This document shows positions 13,301-22,350 of a DNA stretch of 64,000 nucleotides, piece by piece (positions within the stretch are counted from its first letter, which is position 1; every line of letters starts with the position of its first letter). A model generated the notes under the pieces. It did not search any database. It saw only the letters and a list, made by a program, of their open reading frames with translations, and was not told where the DNA came from. The translations under genes were made by a program, and so were the position numbers. The stretch covers positions 55,658,522 through 55,722,521 of the forward strand of contig NC_092861.1 in assembly GCF_032062135.1 (NCBI RefSeq), given 5' to 3'. This DNA comes from Pyxicephalus adspersus. Lineage: Eukaryota; Chordata; Amphibia; Anura; Pyxicephalidae.

Positions 13301-16233
13301 AATGTTTTTTTTATCCAATTCATAAAGCTGTGAAATTCCCAATCAACCCAACAACATCACAAATTATGAGAACTGGACTAAAACTGATGAAAAATGGTCA
13401 TAACTCATTATTACCCAATATAGGGCAATGCAGGTGAATAATGGATTCCAAGAAGAAGCGCCATGCCATCATTGAGTTCCCATTAAAGAAGGGGTGACAA
13501 CATTGATAAGAGCAATGTGCATAGATGGATAAAGTAGTTTAAAAAAAGGAGAAAACTGGCATTAACCAAGCCAAACCATGAAAAAGGAGACCATCAACTC
13601 CGGTCAGTGGTGTCACCCCTCCTTCATGAGGAACTCAATGACAGCATGTCACTTGTACCTGGAATCCCTTTTTCATCTGCAAAGAAAAAAAAATATTCTG
13701 AAGAGCTTTTCCACCAACGTGCGCAATTTGAACAACTAAGATTATGCTCACGTTTATATGACTTTCTGTTTAGCTCTTGTAAAACTTGGTCAGTTGCTAC
13801 ATATGGTTTGCTGAACTTGCAGATTACCTTTACTAAATCATTTTATTTTAATCCCTGCTCCTTGGTGTAGAAAATAAATCCAGCTATCTATCTACATATG
13901 AGTAGCAGCATTTGTTTGAAAAACTTGGGGTGTGGGGGTAGTTTCTTTTTTTAGGATAAAATGGAGAAGTGGTTGGAACCTCTACCAGTTAACTTTTCAC
14001 TGGCTGAGCAGCCCCTTTGAGCAAATTTCCATTCACTTTCACGTTAGAAGGACCGGCTGCAAAGTGAAGGACTTCTTCCCCCACCTTCTAGATTGTATGT
14101 TCTTTGGGGCACGGTCCTCTCCTCCTCCTGTGTCACTGCCTGTGTCTGTCTGTCATTTGCAAACCCTATTTATGTACAGCGCTGCATAATATGTTGGCAC
14201 TATTGGAAGATTTTACCCTTGTCTGACAGCCAGAAAATGTAGCACTGCCCATTTCTTTTTATTTCTGTAGGAAGAATCACCAGGACAAATTAAAGTTGAA
14301 TCTCTGTAGATGGGACACAAAAAGCAATAAAAAACATTGCAAAGGGACCAATCCCTCTATATGATATCCAACATATTACCGGGGCTGTACATTAAATAGG
14401 TTTCAAATGACAGACAGATACAGAGAGTGACACAGGAAGATGATCCTGCCCTGAAGAGCTTACAATCTAAGGTAATCAGTCTGAATTACCACAGATCATA
14501 CATATAGAAAACAATAATGTGTGATGTAATGTAAATTCTGTAACATGGAGGGGTAGTTGGGATAGACAAGGACTGAAATATGTGCTTCAAATGAGCTCAT
14601 TTACCAGCTTTTATTATTTTATTATGGCCATAGGATACTGACATAAACATTATCCCAAGTCACACATAACAATGAAAGGACAGACTACATGTCTGAAATG
14701 TGTCATCACTTCCTGACACAAACATGTGGCATTCTAGAATATTCCCAATTGTTCTCTTGCAAAAGAACCAAACACATCAGAACAGCTGAATACACGCTGC
14801 AGGGGGTAGAGGAAATGAGTTTTATTGAAACTAAACAGGCAGCAGATTCTCACTAACTACTACAGCCTGGCCTACACCATACACATGACAACCACCACAA
14901 CGTATACAATCATAGGGAACTGGTGCGTTATCACTTATTGCAATCATAAATCTCCAATATATTTCAATATGAAACAGGAAACATATCCACTTATTATTAT
15001 TAGGAAGCTAGCATGTAAAAGCCAAACTCCAGCAATAATCAGGAGGCTGGGAGTTTGTTTACATCATGCTGTGCTGCAAGCGTTGTCATAGCAGCGGCAG
15101 ATGCAGGGCAATTTCCAGCACACAGACACAATGGGGACACCTGTTCTGACCATACACTGCTCAATATGACAATATAAACTATAAATATATATGTTATATA
15201 GCTGGTCAAATAGGGAATCCCTGACTGATGTCTGATATATTGATGGAACAGTCCCATTATTTCCCCCATTTTGACCACCAATAATATGATGGATCAGGGG
15301 TCGGGGCACAGGAGGCAAAGAGCGTTTACCAGCCGACAGATATGTGTGGATAACCAGGTAAACAATCATTATCTGGTCGTCCACCTATCAGACAGGGTTT
15401 GGCCAACATTAGGCAGCACAGTAGCTGTTTTTGCAGCGCTAGGTGCCAGGTTCAATTCTCGGCCAGGAAGGACACTGTCTGCATGGAGTTTGTGTGGGTT
15501 TCCTCTGGGTGCTGCAGTTTCCTGCCACATTCTACAAACAAGCAGTTAGGTTACAAAAATTGCCCTTAGACTGTATTATTGACATATGACTATGGTAGGG
15601 ACATTAGATTGTGAGTTCCTTTGAGGGACAGCTGGTGACATGACTATGGACTTTGTACAGCGCTATGTAAGATGTCAGCGCTATAGAAATACTGTGTAAT
15701 AATTAGAGGAAAGTTCCATCACTCTGGACAATTTTGGTCTCACTTCCTGTTGTGTCTACTGGACAGGAAGTGGAAGAAAAGTTCCTGGAAGGAGCACATA
15801 AAACATATTGGAGGTTATAACTATACACTCTGCATAAATGAAACAGAAAAAATAGTTTTCTATTTAAAGTGTTAGAAGCAAACAGATCCAAAATAAGATC
15901 CTGCCACTGAACTGGATGACATAAAATACATTTTGATGCCAATTTTAGCTGATGACAAATATAAAGCCAGCTAACTGATCCATGCAAGGTGCACCAATAT
16001 ACCACAATCTGCACTCCCCATACACGTGTGATCAGACAGGGAGCAGATCAGAGAGTGAACAGGCCGACCAGCAATCACACAATATTAATAATAGCATCCC
16101 TTTGGGATGAAGGGGTTAATAACAGGTTAGAAGTTCCTGGCTCAGTGGTGGAGGGGGGTAACAGAGGTCACGTGATCTGGGTACCTTCTTTGACTCCGGG
16201 CAGTTTGGAGCTGTCGATGCTGATCTCAGTCAT
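1212..16233 (-). CDS. CCDC50: CCDC50 (Ymer), 5' part of the gene: coding exons 1-4
   Basis: Coiled-coil domain protein 50, a cytosolic ubiquitin-binding adaptor known in mammals for effects on EGFR and NF-kB signalling and selective autophagy. Four coding exons are assembled on the minus strand: 16233-16185, 2221-2159, 2080-1951 and 1302-1212. They give 111 residues in an unbroken frame. All internal junctions are GT/AG and the phases agree (1, 1, 2, 0). Recognisable landmarks are the N-terminus [16 protein letters not shown], then [40 protein letters not shown] and [10 protein letters not shown]. These match the N-terminal coiled-coil part of mammalian CCDC50, which I recall as about 300 residues. 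The remaining exons would lie left of base 1, and I found none of them in bases 1-1200. The gene runs head-to-head with UTS2B, as in mammals. What is seen: the exons and phases. What is known: the family role. The assignment is near certain. Confidence 0.96.
1951..2080 (-). CDS. CCDC50: CCDC50 coding exon 3
   Basis: The exon has 130 bases between acceptor ...ctgtag and donor CT|gtgagt. It encodes [29 protein letters not shown] and a histidine-rich tail (KHHHNE). Heptad-like charged and hydrophobic spacing fits the coiled coil. The exon ends in phase 2. Confidence 0.96.
2159..2221 (-). CDS. CCDC50: CCDC50 coding exon 2
   Basis: The acceptor ...tatag and the donor A|gtaagt bound 63 bases encoding [14 protein letters not shown] and then FQEQE. 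The first two bases complete a valine codon split with exon 1, across an intron of about 14 kb. Confidence 0.96.
3910..4085. mobile_element. Fragment of a TIR element with 'aaggctac-tacacac' end
   Basis: It begins AAGGCTACTTACACACG and shares blocks such as CGAGAATCTG and GTGTACAG with the fuller copy at 9512-9815. The right end is not recognisable. It is probably one old non-autonomous DNA transposon family. Confidence 0.55.
4311..4545 (-). pseudogene. Decayed transposon-type reading frame, cut by the assembly gap
   Basis: The minus strand reads into this segment from the N gap. It shows [18 protein letters not shown], then [13 protein letters not shown], an in-frame stop near 4421, then [17 protein letters not shown] and [11 protein letters not shown]. 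This order (SDEQGE-FH-DI, RYQG-W, DYCW) recalls an uncharacterised repeat-borne protein seen in many copies in cnidarian, arthropod and fish genomes, but I cannot name its class. The stop inside the motif block shows it is dead. The right flank of the gap may carry the upstream part. The evidence is recalled motif resemblance only. Confidence 0.55.
4546..5545. other. Assembly gap (exactly 1000 N)
   Basis: A round 1000 N usually marks a gap of unknown or nominal length. Both flanks look repeat-derived, which would explain why the assembly broke here. Reading frames drawn across the N run have no meaning. Confidence 0.98.
5546..5700. repeat. Right flank of the gap, probably the same repeat
   Basis: This is short sequence between the gap and ordinary intron. 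It is likely the continuation of the transposon-type frame on the minus strand, judged by position. I could not confirm a protein match. Confidence 0.35.
8073..8676. repeat. Interspersed repeat, copy 1 of a duplicated 0.6-kb unit
   Basis: It shares long nearly identical runs with 10535-11126 in the same orientation, such as CTGTCCTTCCAATGTGTTGC and CACGCCAAGGGGTTCATTC. It contains the sub-block GTCAGGCT-AAAGCAGACGTAAAC. Relative to copy 2 it carries about 25 extra bases near 8290-8320. The short open frames in both copies are repeat sequence, not genes. Confidence 0.75.
9512..9815. mobile_element. Non-autonomous TIR element, about 300 bp
   Basis: The left end TAAGGCTAGGTACACAC pairs with the right end GTGTACGTAGCCTTA as a terminal inverted repeat. 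The inside is non-coding, although two short frames run through it. A second fragment lies at 3910-4085, and a possible right-end scrap (TGTACGTAGCTTA) lies near 58890. It fits a MITE. The superfamily is not determined. Confidence 0.7.
10381..10486. repeat. Direct repeat flanking copy 2, left
   Basis: The block from GCTCCTTAGTGTTAATAATT through TCAAAAGGAGAGGTCAGCAA recurs at 11134-11239 with only a few differences. It is too long for an ordinary target-site duplication. Confidence 0.75.
10535..11126. repeat. Interspersed repeat, copy 2 of the 0.6-kb unit
   Basis: This is the direct-orientation partner of 8073-8676, starting about 2.46 kb downstream. It is bracketed by a second direct repeat of about 105 bases (10381-10486 and 11134-11239), which copy 1 lacks. 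Confidence 0.75.
11134..11239. repeat. Direct repeat flanking copy 2, right
   Basis: This is the partner of 10381-10486. Together they enclose the second 0.6-kb repeat copy. Confidence 0.75.
12896..13145 (-). mobile_element. tRNA-headed SINE, minus orientation
   Basis: Read on the minus strand, it has a degenerate tRNA-like head near 13145. A body follows whose minus-strand sequence includes ACTCCATGCAG and a GGGAGGAAACCC block as seen on the plus strand, then the AATTAACCTAACTGCA block. The same body is seen in the copies at 15412, 48981 and 61296. The tail is truncated. Confidence 0.7.
13465..13644. repeat. Fold-back (hairpin) element, about 180 bp
   Basis: The left arm, with CATTGAGTTCCCATTAAAG then AAGGGGTGACA, is matched inverted by TGTCACCCCTCCTTCATGAG then GAACTCAATGACA. 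Between them is an unpaired middle of about 100 bases. It has no coding content and is probably a MITE. Confidence 0.6.
14085..14195 (+). repeat. Anuran 'TAGATTGTA...GCGCTGCATAATATGTTGG' tail repeat
   Basis: The order is TAGATTGTATGTTCTTTGGG, CTCCTGTGTCACTG, CTGTCTGTCATTTGC, TACAGCGCTGCATAATATG. The same block occurs plus-oriented at 32681-32800 and in reverse at 14374-14475, 20056-20142 and 54186-54225. The end resembles the tail of the SINE copies. Confidence 0.7.
14374..14475 (-). repeat. Same tail repeat, inverted
   Basis: TGACAGACAGATACAGAG, then TGACACAGGAAGA, then AGAGCTTACAATCTAAGG is the reverse complement of the 14085 copy. The two form an inverted pair about 180 bases apart. Confidence 0.7.
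15412..15705 (+). mobile_element. tRNA-headed SINE, nearly full length
   Basis: The head GGCAGCACAGTAGCTG and the B-box-like GGTTCAATTCTCGG give a tRNA-like start. The body TGCATGGAGTTTGTGTGGG / GGTTTCCTCTGGGTGCTGCA and CAGTTAGGTTA leads to the tail GACATATGACTATGG, TTAGATTGTGAG, TACAGCGCTATGTAAG and CGCTATAGAAATA. The body resembles a tRNA-SINE type common in fish and frogs. It is not a functional tRNA gene: A-box spacing is lost and the stems do not pair. Confidence 0.75.
16167..16178. promoter_or_regulatory. CACGTG E-box (CLEAR-like) at the start of CCDC50 intron 1
   Basis: GTCACGTGAT lies just inside intron 1, close to the exon 1 donor. It resembles the CLEAR consensus bound by TFEB-family factors. 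CCDC50 has been linked to autophagy in mammals, so a TFEB link would make sense, but that is inference from a ten-base match. Confidence 0.35.
16185..16233 (-). CDS. CCDC50: CCDC50 coding exon 1 (start codon)
   Basis: The ATG is at 16233-16231. Sixteen codons plus one base follow, up to donor G|gtaccc. The residues [16 protein letters not shown] match the conserved CCDC50 N-terminus, which fixes the start. The exon sits at the edge of the only clearly GC-rich, promoter-like stretch in this part of the window. Confidence 0.95.
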
Positions 16234-16520
16234 GGTCGCAGTGTATATGCGGTCCCAGACCTGTCGGAATCGTGTCTAGGAAGAGGAGGGGGAACGCGGT
16301 CTCCGGCCCTGCTGCAGCAGCTGTACGGAGGAGAGAGCTGTCATTGGTGGCCGCTGGGATCCCTGAGTGACACGATCGCTCGGCTCCGATCCTTGAGATT
16401 ACCAGATCCAATGTAATCGGGGAAGCCTGTGCTAGAATTGTACGGCGAGACGGGCGGGACAAAATCCATGCGAGGCTGGGCTGGCCCAACACTACTATGA
16501 CGTCACCCGCACGCCGCACA
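16234..16520 (-). promoter_or_regulatory. CCDC50: Probable CCDC50 promoter / 5'UTR, with CRE and CCAAT motifs
   Basis: A GC-rich, CpG-bearing block lies directly upstream of the CCDC50 start codon in an otherwise AT-rich region. It holds a full palindromic cAMP-response element TGACGTCA at 16498-16505, about 265 bases before the ATG, and a minus-strand CCAAT near 16345. No TATA box is apparent. The transcription start cannot be placed from sequence alone. A 97-codon open frame across this block on the same strand is probably a by-product of GC richness. Confidence 0.6.
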
Positions 16521-17052
16521 TTAACTCCTCCGCTGCCGGAGACAATTGGGTTTAGCTTCTTAACTCACCTTACCCAGCTCTGAGCTGATTTAGTTCTCTC
16601 AAAAGTCTTCCATCAGTTTCCTTTCTAGTTTTAGAAATATTCTTATAGGGCAGATTAAACTGCAAGGATACCATTTGGGCTCCTAAGGAAAAATCATCAT
16701 TGGAACTGATTTAGATATAATTGTTGTTTTGCCTAAAATTGTGAACCTGACATGATAATGTAAGATATTTGTAACATGTTCTGCTAAATATTTGTCTATA
16801 GACTGATCATTGGTGCATATACACCCAGGGGGTCTTTTATAAAGCAAGCTCAATCCCTTGCTGTCACTTATTACACCTGTAATAAGAATGTTTGCTGAAT
16901 GTCCCTGCTGTGTTATAAAACCCCATGTGGGGGTGAAAAATACTAGAATATGTTTTGTAATGTACAAAGCATTGCTAGTGCATGGCAAGAAACCATGACA
17001 TGAGAATTGTAATTGGCTCAAGCAACACCAGTACTCTAAAGGTACTCCAGTC

Positions 17053-17062
17053 CTATATATAA

Positions 17063-17094
<32 letters not shown>

Positions 17095-17107
17095 GGTATA
17101 TATATAA
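17053..17107. repeat. (TA)n microsatellite
   Basis: An almost pure TA run, broken by one GG. Confidence 0.95.
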
Positions 17108-18070
17108 TTGCACACTAGGGCCCCTTTAAAACTTTTAGCGGAAACTCCACCTTTAGCTTCTTCCAGGCAAGGCAAACAGGAGCAGAAACACCACAAGTTA
17201 ACACATTTGCACATGGCTACCCTTATAGTTAAGGTTCAACCTTGCGGCTAGAAGCAACTTGTGGCTTTTAGGAACCACAGCGTGACCCACTGCAACCTTG
17301 TGCAAGTGCATGAACAAAATGGTTCCCAACTGCAGTTAAACCTGCAGCAGATTGATAAAGACACGTCTGAAATGGCCCTGACCTTCTTGTTTGCATAGTT
17401 ATAATATCCAAGAATCTATAACACATAAAGATTAAAAATTCAGTTCCAAAACTAAGTGAGCATTTACACAGAAACTATGTTGCCATGGCCTGACAATTCA
17501 AAATATTGAGGATTTTATACTCCAAAAAAAAAGAGCAAAGAGGAGGAGAAGCAGACCTCACGTTGCTAGAGAAGTCACTTTGGTAGGTTGGTGTGCCATA
17601 ATTTGTAAAATATACATATCTTGTACATAGCAAAGGATCCTAGGTACCATAAATAAATTTAGTTCTGTTAAAGCCCAACTCCAGGGTGATGATTTCATGT
17701 TTGACTTGCTTCTCATGACTGCTCTACTTGCCTTCATTTTGAAGCTTGCAAGTGACTCACTGATTCCACCTGGAGTCTTCTACCTAACTCCAGCTACAAT
17801 AAAAATATAAAAAAAATTCCTCTATACCAGATGAAGAATCTGATGCTTGTTTTGTATAAAAATAAATTAGCACACAGTATCTTAATCAAATAAATGATGG
17901 TCTTAGAGCCAAGGCATGGTAAGACATTACTAATATGAAGAGTGGCTTTAGTGGGGCAAAGATCACAGGATATTGAAGTACAGTAGGTACTGCTTTGTCC
18001 TAGCCTATCCCACAGCAACAAATAAGCAGGAAGGAAATTTTTTTAAGGTTGAGGGTCAGCAAGTGAATAC

Positions 18071-18297
18071 CAGTAGTCCCCGAGTTAAGGACATCCGACA
18101 TACAGACGACCCCTAGATACGAATGGGATTCCTTGCTTGTTGGGAGGCTTGATGGGGGGAGGGGGTGGTTGGCACAACATGCAGAAGAAGTCTTTTGATG
18201 TTCTGCAAGCTCTTGTAACTCTTTAATGAGGAAGACAAACTCTGCAGTTGTTTCTTTTTGCATATCAAATGTCGCTATCTCGTATGTAACCCTGTAT
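18071..18297 (-). mobile_element. TIR element with 'GTCCCCGAGTTAAGGA' end, internally deleted
   Basis: One end is AGTAGTCCCCGAGTTAAGGA and the other is TATCTCGTATGTAACCCTG. Both match the ends of the longer copy at 28872-29465 when reversed, but only about 227 bases lie between them. It shares the inner block GTTGTTTCTTTTTGCATATC with the copy at 20364. Confidence 0.7.
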
Positions 18298-18926
18298 TAG
18301 TTTTTAAGTGGGTTAAATATTTTTGTAATTATTTTTCAGATGTGATTATTATACACCTTATAAGTGTGTAATGTGATGGCAGTTTTTCAATGCAATTCCA
18401 TTCATTGCATTGTTATAAAGATTTTTACCAAAATTCCTAAGCAAAAATATATTTCACCAGTCAGACATCACAGTTTAACAAAAGTAGTGATTTGTTGGGA
18501 AAGAAGAATGTCACTTAATGTTTAACTTAGGAATCCAAGGCACTAACTGAATTGTAACTTCCAGATTTGGCTTGATAAAGGTAATAGTGCACCAGTAGAC
18601 TTTTATTTGTTTACAAGAAGTGGTTATTAAACAATACTGGTTTGTATGATGTAAAAGTCTCCAATATTAAGTTATAAACATTATTACATTATTCTGCAGC
18701 AATATTTATATATATACATGATTAAATATTATAAACCAATACCCATATTTTCAACTACATGCAAACAATTTGTTTTCCTGCTACACATGGTAATTTATAT
18801 AAATAAATAATACTAATAATAAATAAAACAGCATTGTTCTCTGGTATGTCAAGGTACAAAAAAATTGGCATTGATGTGTCTGTCAAAGATCAGCCCTAGA
18901 GCAAGGACTTACTGTTTCCCTGTTTA

Positions 18927-18958
18927 ATATTATTATTATTATTATTATTAATATTATT
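18927..18958. repeat. (ATT)n microsatellite at a transposon edge
   Basis: It is directly left of the TIR element that starts at 18957. It is either the AT-rich target site or a run that expanded there. Confidence 0.9.
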
Positions 18959-20061
18959 AACCACCTGGGCGTTACACTGAAGTCTAGATTTCTGTACCAA
19001 AAGCCTTACACTGTTTTTCATGAAATTTTTTTTTTAAATTGTAGACCTGTAACTTACAGAAATATGTCCGAATAGGGGGCTAGTAGATATAATGAATATA
19101 AAACATGTTTGAAACACACAATCATGTAAAAAAAAAAAAAATACTTTTAATAAAATTAAAGGAAAAACACAAAATTCAGCTTAAACAAGAATACATAAAT
19201 AAATGAAAAATACTGAAAATGCGATAATTCGGTATAATGTATAGTAATATATTTTTCTAAAACACCTCCCTAGTGTCCGTCACATACCTATAGACAAAAC
19301 CACATAAATATATTTTCTATTATTTTGTATTGGATTGGATACAGGACTTTGTATTCAATCCAATACAAAATGAGAACAAAATTCAAACTCTCATTATGTA
19401 TTGGATTGAATACAAATTCCTGTATCCAATCAAATACAAAATGAGAGTTTGAATTTACCAATTACATACTTTGTATTTATTTTGTATTATTTTGTATTGG
19501 ATTGAATACGGGAGTTTGTATTCAATCCAATACAAAATGTTTGAATGAGTTTCAATTTGAATTTCCCGCACACGCCCCGACGTCATCGTCCACGCACCCA
19601 GGGAGAAGCCGGCTGGCTTGCAGTGCAGTGCTGTACATTAATCATGAATACTAACTATTTTTAAATGTAAAAGCGGTACATTTAAAAAAACTTTAAAAGT
19701 ATTTTAAATTCCCGCCTGTCCCGCCTACCTGCCCAACGATCCCGCCCTCCAGCCACACACTTTCGAGCAGATGCCCTGCCAGCATTTGCTTCCCCTGGCC
19801 TCGGGTCCTCAACGTTCACACACAAGGGATGCAGATGCCGGCCGGGCATCGCCAGTGTACACAGATGCCCAGGAGAAGAAAATGCCAGGCATCGCTTTAG
19901 GACAGCGCAGGCATTGCTTGAGGACGCCACGGGAATGTGGGAACGAGGTAGGACTTTTAAACTCCCTGGCAATTCCACCCCGAGTGTGGCTCTGGGTTAC
20001 CGCTTTTGGTATGGAAAAATTCACCCAGAGCCACACTTGGGATTACCGCCAGGGAGGTTAA
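18957..20061. mobile_element. 1.1-kb TIR DNA transposon with three internal hairpins
   Basis: The left end TTAACCACCTGGGCGTTAC is matched by the inverted right end GTAATCCC..CCTGGCGG type (GATTACCGCCAGGGAGGTTAA read in reverse). A second inverted pair sits near the right end: AGTGTGGCTCTGGGTTACC against CACCCAGAGCCACACTT, 19985-20038. The middle holds three stem-loops (19322-19371, 19379-19456, 19489-19538) and then a GC-rich stretch. The short frames in the GC-rich part are not conserved genes. No transposase is seen. The ends resemble a family I recall from ranid frogs. Confidence 0.7.
19322..19538. repeat. Three consecutive stem-loops built on TATTGGATTGAATA
   Basis: Stem 1 has arms 19322-19342 and 19351-19371. 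Stem 2 has arms of about 35 bases within 19379-19456, including AAATTCAAACTCTCATT and its inverse. Stem 3 has perfect 21-base arms at 19489-19509 and 19518-19538, with an eight-base loop. All three share the same core. Confidence 0.9.
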
Positions 20062-20142
20062 ATAGGGTTGCAAATATCAGATACAGACAGTGACACAGGA
20101 AGAGAAGAGGACCCTGCCCAGAAAAGCTTACAATCTAGGAGA
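20056..20142 (-). repeat. Anuran tail repeat, inverted
   Basis: It reads ATCAGATACAGACAGTGACA, AGGACCCTGCCC, AGCTTACAATCTAGGAG. It abuts the right end of the transposon at 18957-20061. Confidence 0.65.
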
Positions 20143-20363
20143 CACTAGGTTTTATTAAGTTATCTGACCCATTAGAATTTAGATTTGTCCTAGGTCAATA
20201 AAAACCTGAAGAGGAATTGTACTTTTAATCCCAATTCTGAGCACATTCTTTTAATAGACAGCCAGCAGTATTCAAAAAAATAAAAGAAGATCAGACTCCA
20301 ACACTTACCTTTAATCTGGAGTTCCCCCCCTTCTTCAATAATTAGTTCACTAGAATGAATTAC

Positions 20364-20610
20364 AGGTATTCCCAGAGTTAAGGACATCTGATATAAGGAC
20401 GATTCCTAGATACGAACAGGATTCCCTGCTTGTTTGAGTGCAGGACAGAGGATTGATAGGGGCGAGGGGGAGGTTTGCATGACTTGCAGAAGAAATCTTT
20501 TGCTAAACATCTTTTAACTCTTTAATGACCAAGACAAACCCTGCAGTTGTTTCTTTTTGCATATCAAAGCACAGCTTGCTCCAGAAGTTAATGAATGTCT
20601 AGTCTCCATA
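20364..20610 (-). mobile_element. TIR element, same family, partial
   Basis: It has CAGAGTTAAGGACATCTGAT, CCTAGATACGAACAGGATTC and GTTGTTTCTTTTTGCATATC, in the same orientation as the copy at 18071. The far end merges with ordinary sequence. Confidence 0.65.
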
Positions 20611-21178
20611 AAGTTTTTTTTTGCTTTGTTTGTGATTAACTCACAGTGAGGGTTTTTATACCGACGAGGTGACGCTAAGTGCAGGGCATCATGGGTCTGC
20701 AGTCTGAGGTGGCATTATCACAGTTACCTTTATGGTTGGTATTTTGATGCAGAGAACTTTGCTGCATTCAGGACTGCCCGCACTAGAAGATCAGAAAAAG
20801 AGAACCCGGTGTTTTTATGACAACATGATATCACCACCATGGTCTCCAGATGTTTTTGTACCTTAATGGGAGATGGAATACCTTAACTTTTCTTTTTAAA
20901 CTCAAATTCATTAAGACCAAAACCATTTGTTGATTGGTATGGAGTATGTATTATGCAGTGGACAGAGTGGATCAGCGTGTAGTATACAGCATACACAGGG
21001 TGTACACAGTGGAGTAATGTCATGTATAACACAATCTACAGTGTGAAGAAATATACAGTGTGAATAGATAGAACTGCCATGACAGCTTTGCCTAAACATC
21101 AGATAATTGTTCACACTTTTATCCTTCTTTGAAGTTCTGTACCATTCCATGCTTTTCAAGTGATTTGTGCTTGATTTT

Positions 21179-21181
<3 letters not shown>

Positions 21182-21213
<32 letters not shown>
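21182..21213. repeat. (TA)n microsatellite
   Basis: Sixteen uninterrupted TA units. Confidence 0.95.
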
Positions 21214-21215
<2 letters not shown>

Positions 21216-21604
21216 TTCTTACCCTTGCACATCAGCGCTTTCATCAGCAAAGTATTCGTCATTTCTATACAACAATGAAAGGAGTGGGGGTTGCAGAGTG
21301 AAATGGGCTGTGTGGTCCAACCTTTGTGTGTATTGGACTGGTCAGTCGTATTAGGATACGCTGTTCAACCACTATACCAAGATGGTGCAGGTCTCATCCC
21401 ATTAGATAATGAAACACATAGGTAAAATAAGTAAATATTGCCACACTGCAGATAGGCTTTCTGATTGCATTCTTTGCATTGGAGATCAATGCCTAGACAA
21501 AAACCTCTTTTTGCCATGGATGATTTATTATAATGGAATACTTACCTAAATCTACAAACCTAAAGTCTTCTCGGGTTATGGTTATGACAATTACAAAAGA
21601 TGCC

Positions 21605-21970
21605 CAGAGTTACATAATTACATAGTAGGTCAGGTTGAAAAAAGACATAAGTCCATAAAGTTCAACCACTAGGGAAATAAACATATCTCAGACATAAAAC
21701 CCTATAAGACATAGTTGGTCCAGAGGAAGGCAAAAAAACCCTGGACAATTTGCTTCAACAGGGGAAAAAAAAATTCCTTCCTGATTCCATGAGGCAATCG
21801 GATGTTCTCTGGATCAGCGGTCTTTGTTATCTTTACTTTAAAGCTTTAATACCGAGTTATATTCTGTGTTTCTTGAAAACAGCTTTTTCTTATAGCAATC
21901 TATCGCAGTTGAAAAACTGAAACTAATTCCTGAGGGAGCCGATTCCACACAAAGCACCAGCTACATAGTA
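21605..21970 (+). repeat. Frog dispersed repeat ('ACATAGTAGGTCAGGTTGAAA' type)
   Basis: It has TTACATAATTACATAGTAGG, TTGAAAAAAGACATAAGTCC, CCAGAGGAAGGC and AAATTCCTTCCTGATTCCA. I recall this as a high-copy family in several frog genomes. It has no coding potential. Confidence 0.7.
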
Positions 21971-22120
21971 TTGTACAGTATGCTAAGCATTGTTTTCTTT
22001 ACTCACCTTATTAGTAAAATGAATAGGTGCTTATCTAGGTGCTCATTTAAGATTGCTCAGTGTACATGGGGGTATGCACCTCTGCAATGTAAAGTAATTT
22101 GCTAATGCTTGGACACCCAA

Positions 22121-22350
22121 TAGGCTGATTTAATAAAGCTCTCCAAGAGCTTTGTGAGATAGACTAGAGATGACAGACTATCATGGAAGAACCTGGGTTA
22201 TCCAGCAAACCTGTAATTGATTTGGTCCAGGATTGAAAACATTTGCAAACAATTTTTAAGACGTCAATCCTAAATTTGCTGAATCACCCAGGTTCTGCCA
22301 TGATAATCTATCTTGTCCAGGCTTTGAGAGCTTTAATAAATCAGGGCTAA
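22121..22350. mobile_element. Hairpin MITE, about 230 bp
   Basis: The left arm TGATTTAATAAAGCTCTCC ... ACTATCATGGAAGAACCTGG is inverted in the right arm CCAGGTTCTGCCATGATAAT ... GAGAGCTTTAATAAATCAGG. The whole element folds on itself. It is non-coding. Confidence 0.75.

Larger units (their letters stand above)
2222..16184 (-). other. CCDC50: CCDC50 intron 1 (about 14 kb)
   Basis: One intron joins exon 1 to exon 2, with phase 1 at both ends. It holds the assembly gap, two fragments of a TIR element with GTACACAC-type ends, two copies of a 0.6-kb repeat, two SINE copies and a fold-back element, each listed separately. No further coding exon was recognised. The rest is plain AT-rich DNA. Confidence 0.8.

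Noticed and set aside
15412..15485. tRNA gene
   Set aside because: The B-box-like GGTTCAATTC is the head of a SINE. The stems do not pair and the rest of a SINE follows.
16226..16519. 97-codon minus-strand frame over the CCDC50 promoter
   Set aside because: It runs in a different frame through the true start codon region. GC richness explains the lack of stops.
19682..20061. Several 75-98 codon frames in the GC-rich part of the transposon
   Set aside because: They overlap on both strands in repeat DNA with few stop codons. There are no protein motifs.
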